Part shown: in pieces, positions 34,852-34,994 of the stretch
How the letters are laid out: each line of letters opens with the position of its first letter
Numbering within the stretch: the stretch's first letter is position 1
Assembly: GCA_028701945.1 (NCBI GenBank)
Contig: JAQVPT010000003.1
Span: 1 to 34,994 of the forward strand
Reading direction: 5' to 3'
Source: Bacteroidales bacterium
GTDB lineage: Bacteria > Bacteroidota > Bacteroidia > Bacteroidales > ML635J-15
Length of the DNA: 34,994 nt
Made by a program: the position numbers and the translations under genes
Notes under the pieces: generated by a model
What the model saw: only the letters and a program-made list of their open reading frames with translations
Told to the model about the DNA's origin: nothing
The model's database searches: none

Positions 34852-34994
34852 TCACTCAACGATTTCAATAATCTGTCCTGCACCTACAGTTCTACCACCT
34901 TCACGAATAGCAAAACGTAATCCAACGTTACAAGCAACAGGGTAGATTAATTCTACCGAAATAGAACATTATCACCAGGCATAACCATTTGTAC
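34852..34994 (-). CDS. tuf: Elongation factor Tu, 3' fragment with a one-base deletion
   Basis: The C-terminus of EF-Tu is plain: [18 protein letters not shown] followed by [17 protein letters not shown] and TGA (34854-34852). The piece at the edge (34994-34965) reads [10 protein letters not shown] in a different frame. The expected text between them, a Thr-Ile pair, is one base short at about 34964/34965, where AATAGAACATT would normally be AATAGTAACATT. The domain 3 sequence is otherwise conserved. Since tuf is essential and this is the last 30 bases of the window, a sequence error at a contig end is the likely cause; a real frameshift in one of two tuf copies is the alternative. Confidence 0.9.

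Overview
The window is AT-rich chromosomal DNA from a member of the Bacteroidota, probably a Bacteroidales/Marinilabiliales-type organism. Evidence: the gene order tuf-tRNA-Trp-secE-nusG-rplK-rplA-rplJ-rplL-rpoB-rpoC-DUF3467, a PorT protein of the type IX secretion system (T9SS), a secreted esterase with a T9SS C-terminal sorting domain, a TonB-dependent receptor with a carboxypeptidase-like N-terminal domain, many lipoproteins, and promoters of the Bacteroidota pattern TTTG-N19/20-TAnnTTTG. The right edge looks like a contig end: tuf is cut there and carries a one-base deletion.

Layout. 1-2594: 5' part of a TonB-dependent receptor gene (minus). 2753-3562: two divergent small genes, a very basic secreted protein and a Rieske-like lipoprotein. 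3766-6310: ahcY and ribF (minus), separated by a 126-bp imperfect palindrome. 6338-11227: a plus-strand, translationally coupled set of a cysteine-less thioredoxin-like lipoprotein, an M1 metallopeptidase with a probable outer-membrane beta-barrel tail, and an LpxH-type phosphohydrolase. 11228-11912: a composite repeat field with no gene. 12002-12849: rplU-rpmA (minus), the L27 protein having an extra Lys/Ala-rich tail. 13012-15331: porT and an FAD-dependent oxidoreductase (plus). 15332-16016: tRNA-Met with its terminator, next to a relic of a type I restriction specificity gene (hsdS) bracketed by imperfect direct repeats. 16086-16541: small membrane protein. 16781-18538: T9SS-exported esterase, ending exactly where a convergent SDR-type threonine dehydrogenase gene (18539-19516) ends. 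19517-19969: divergent spacer with a nested palindrome plus a TetR promoter/operator. 19970-20587: TetR regulator. 20671-23183: dnaG and a lipoprotein gene (minus). 23275-34994: the large minus-strand transcription/translation operon from tuf to rpoC and a DUF3467 gene, closed by a strong terminator.

How it fits together. Most of the window is housekeeping: translation and transcription machinery, replication primase, flavin cofactor synthesis and SAH recycling. The accessory layer concerns the cell envelope: TonB receptor, lipoproteins, outer-membrane peptidase, lipid A enzyme, and T9SS (PorT with a sorting-domain substrate 3 kb away). I see no intact mobile element, CRISPR array or complete defence system. 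The most unusual signals are the peptidase/beta-barrel fusion with its redox-dead thioredoxin partner, the tailed L27, the repeat and palindrome elements, and the hsdS relic beside a tRNA whose T-loop departs from consensus. No clear new multi-gene system is demonstrable from the sequence alone; the coupled 6338-11227 set is the best candidate for follow-up.
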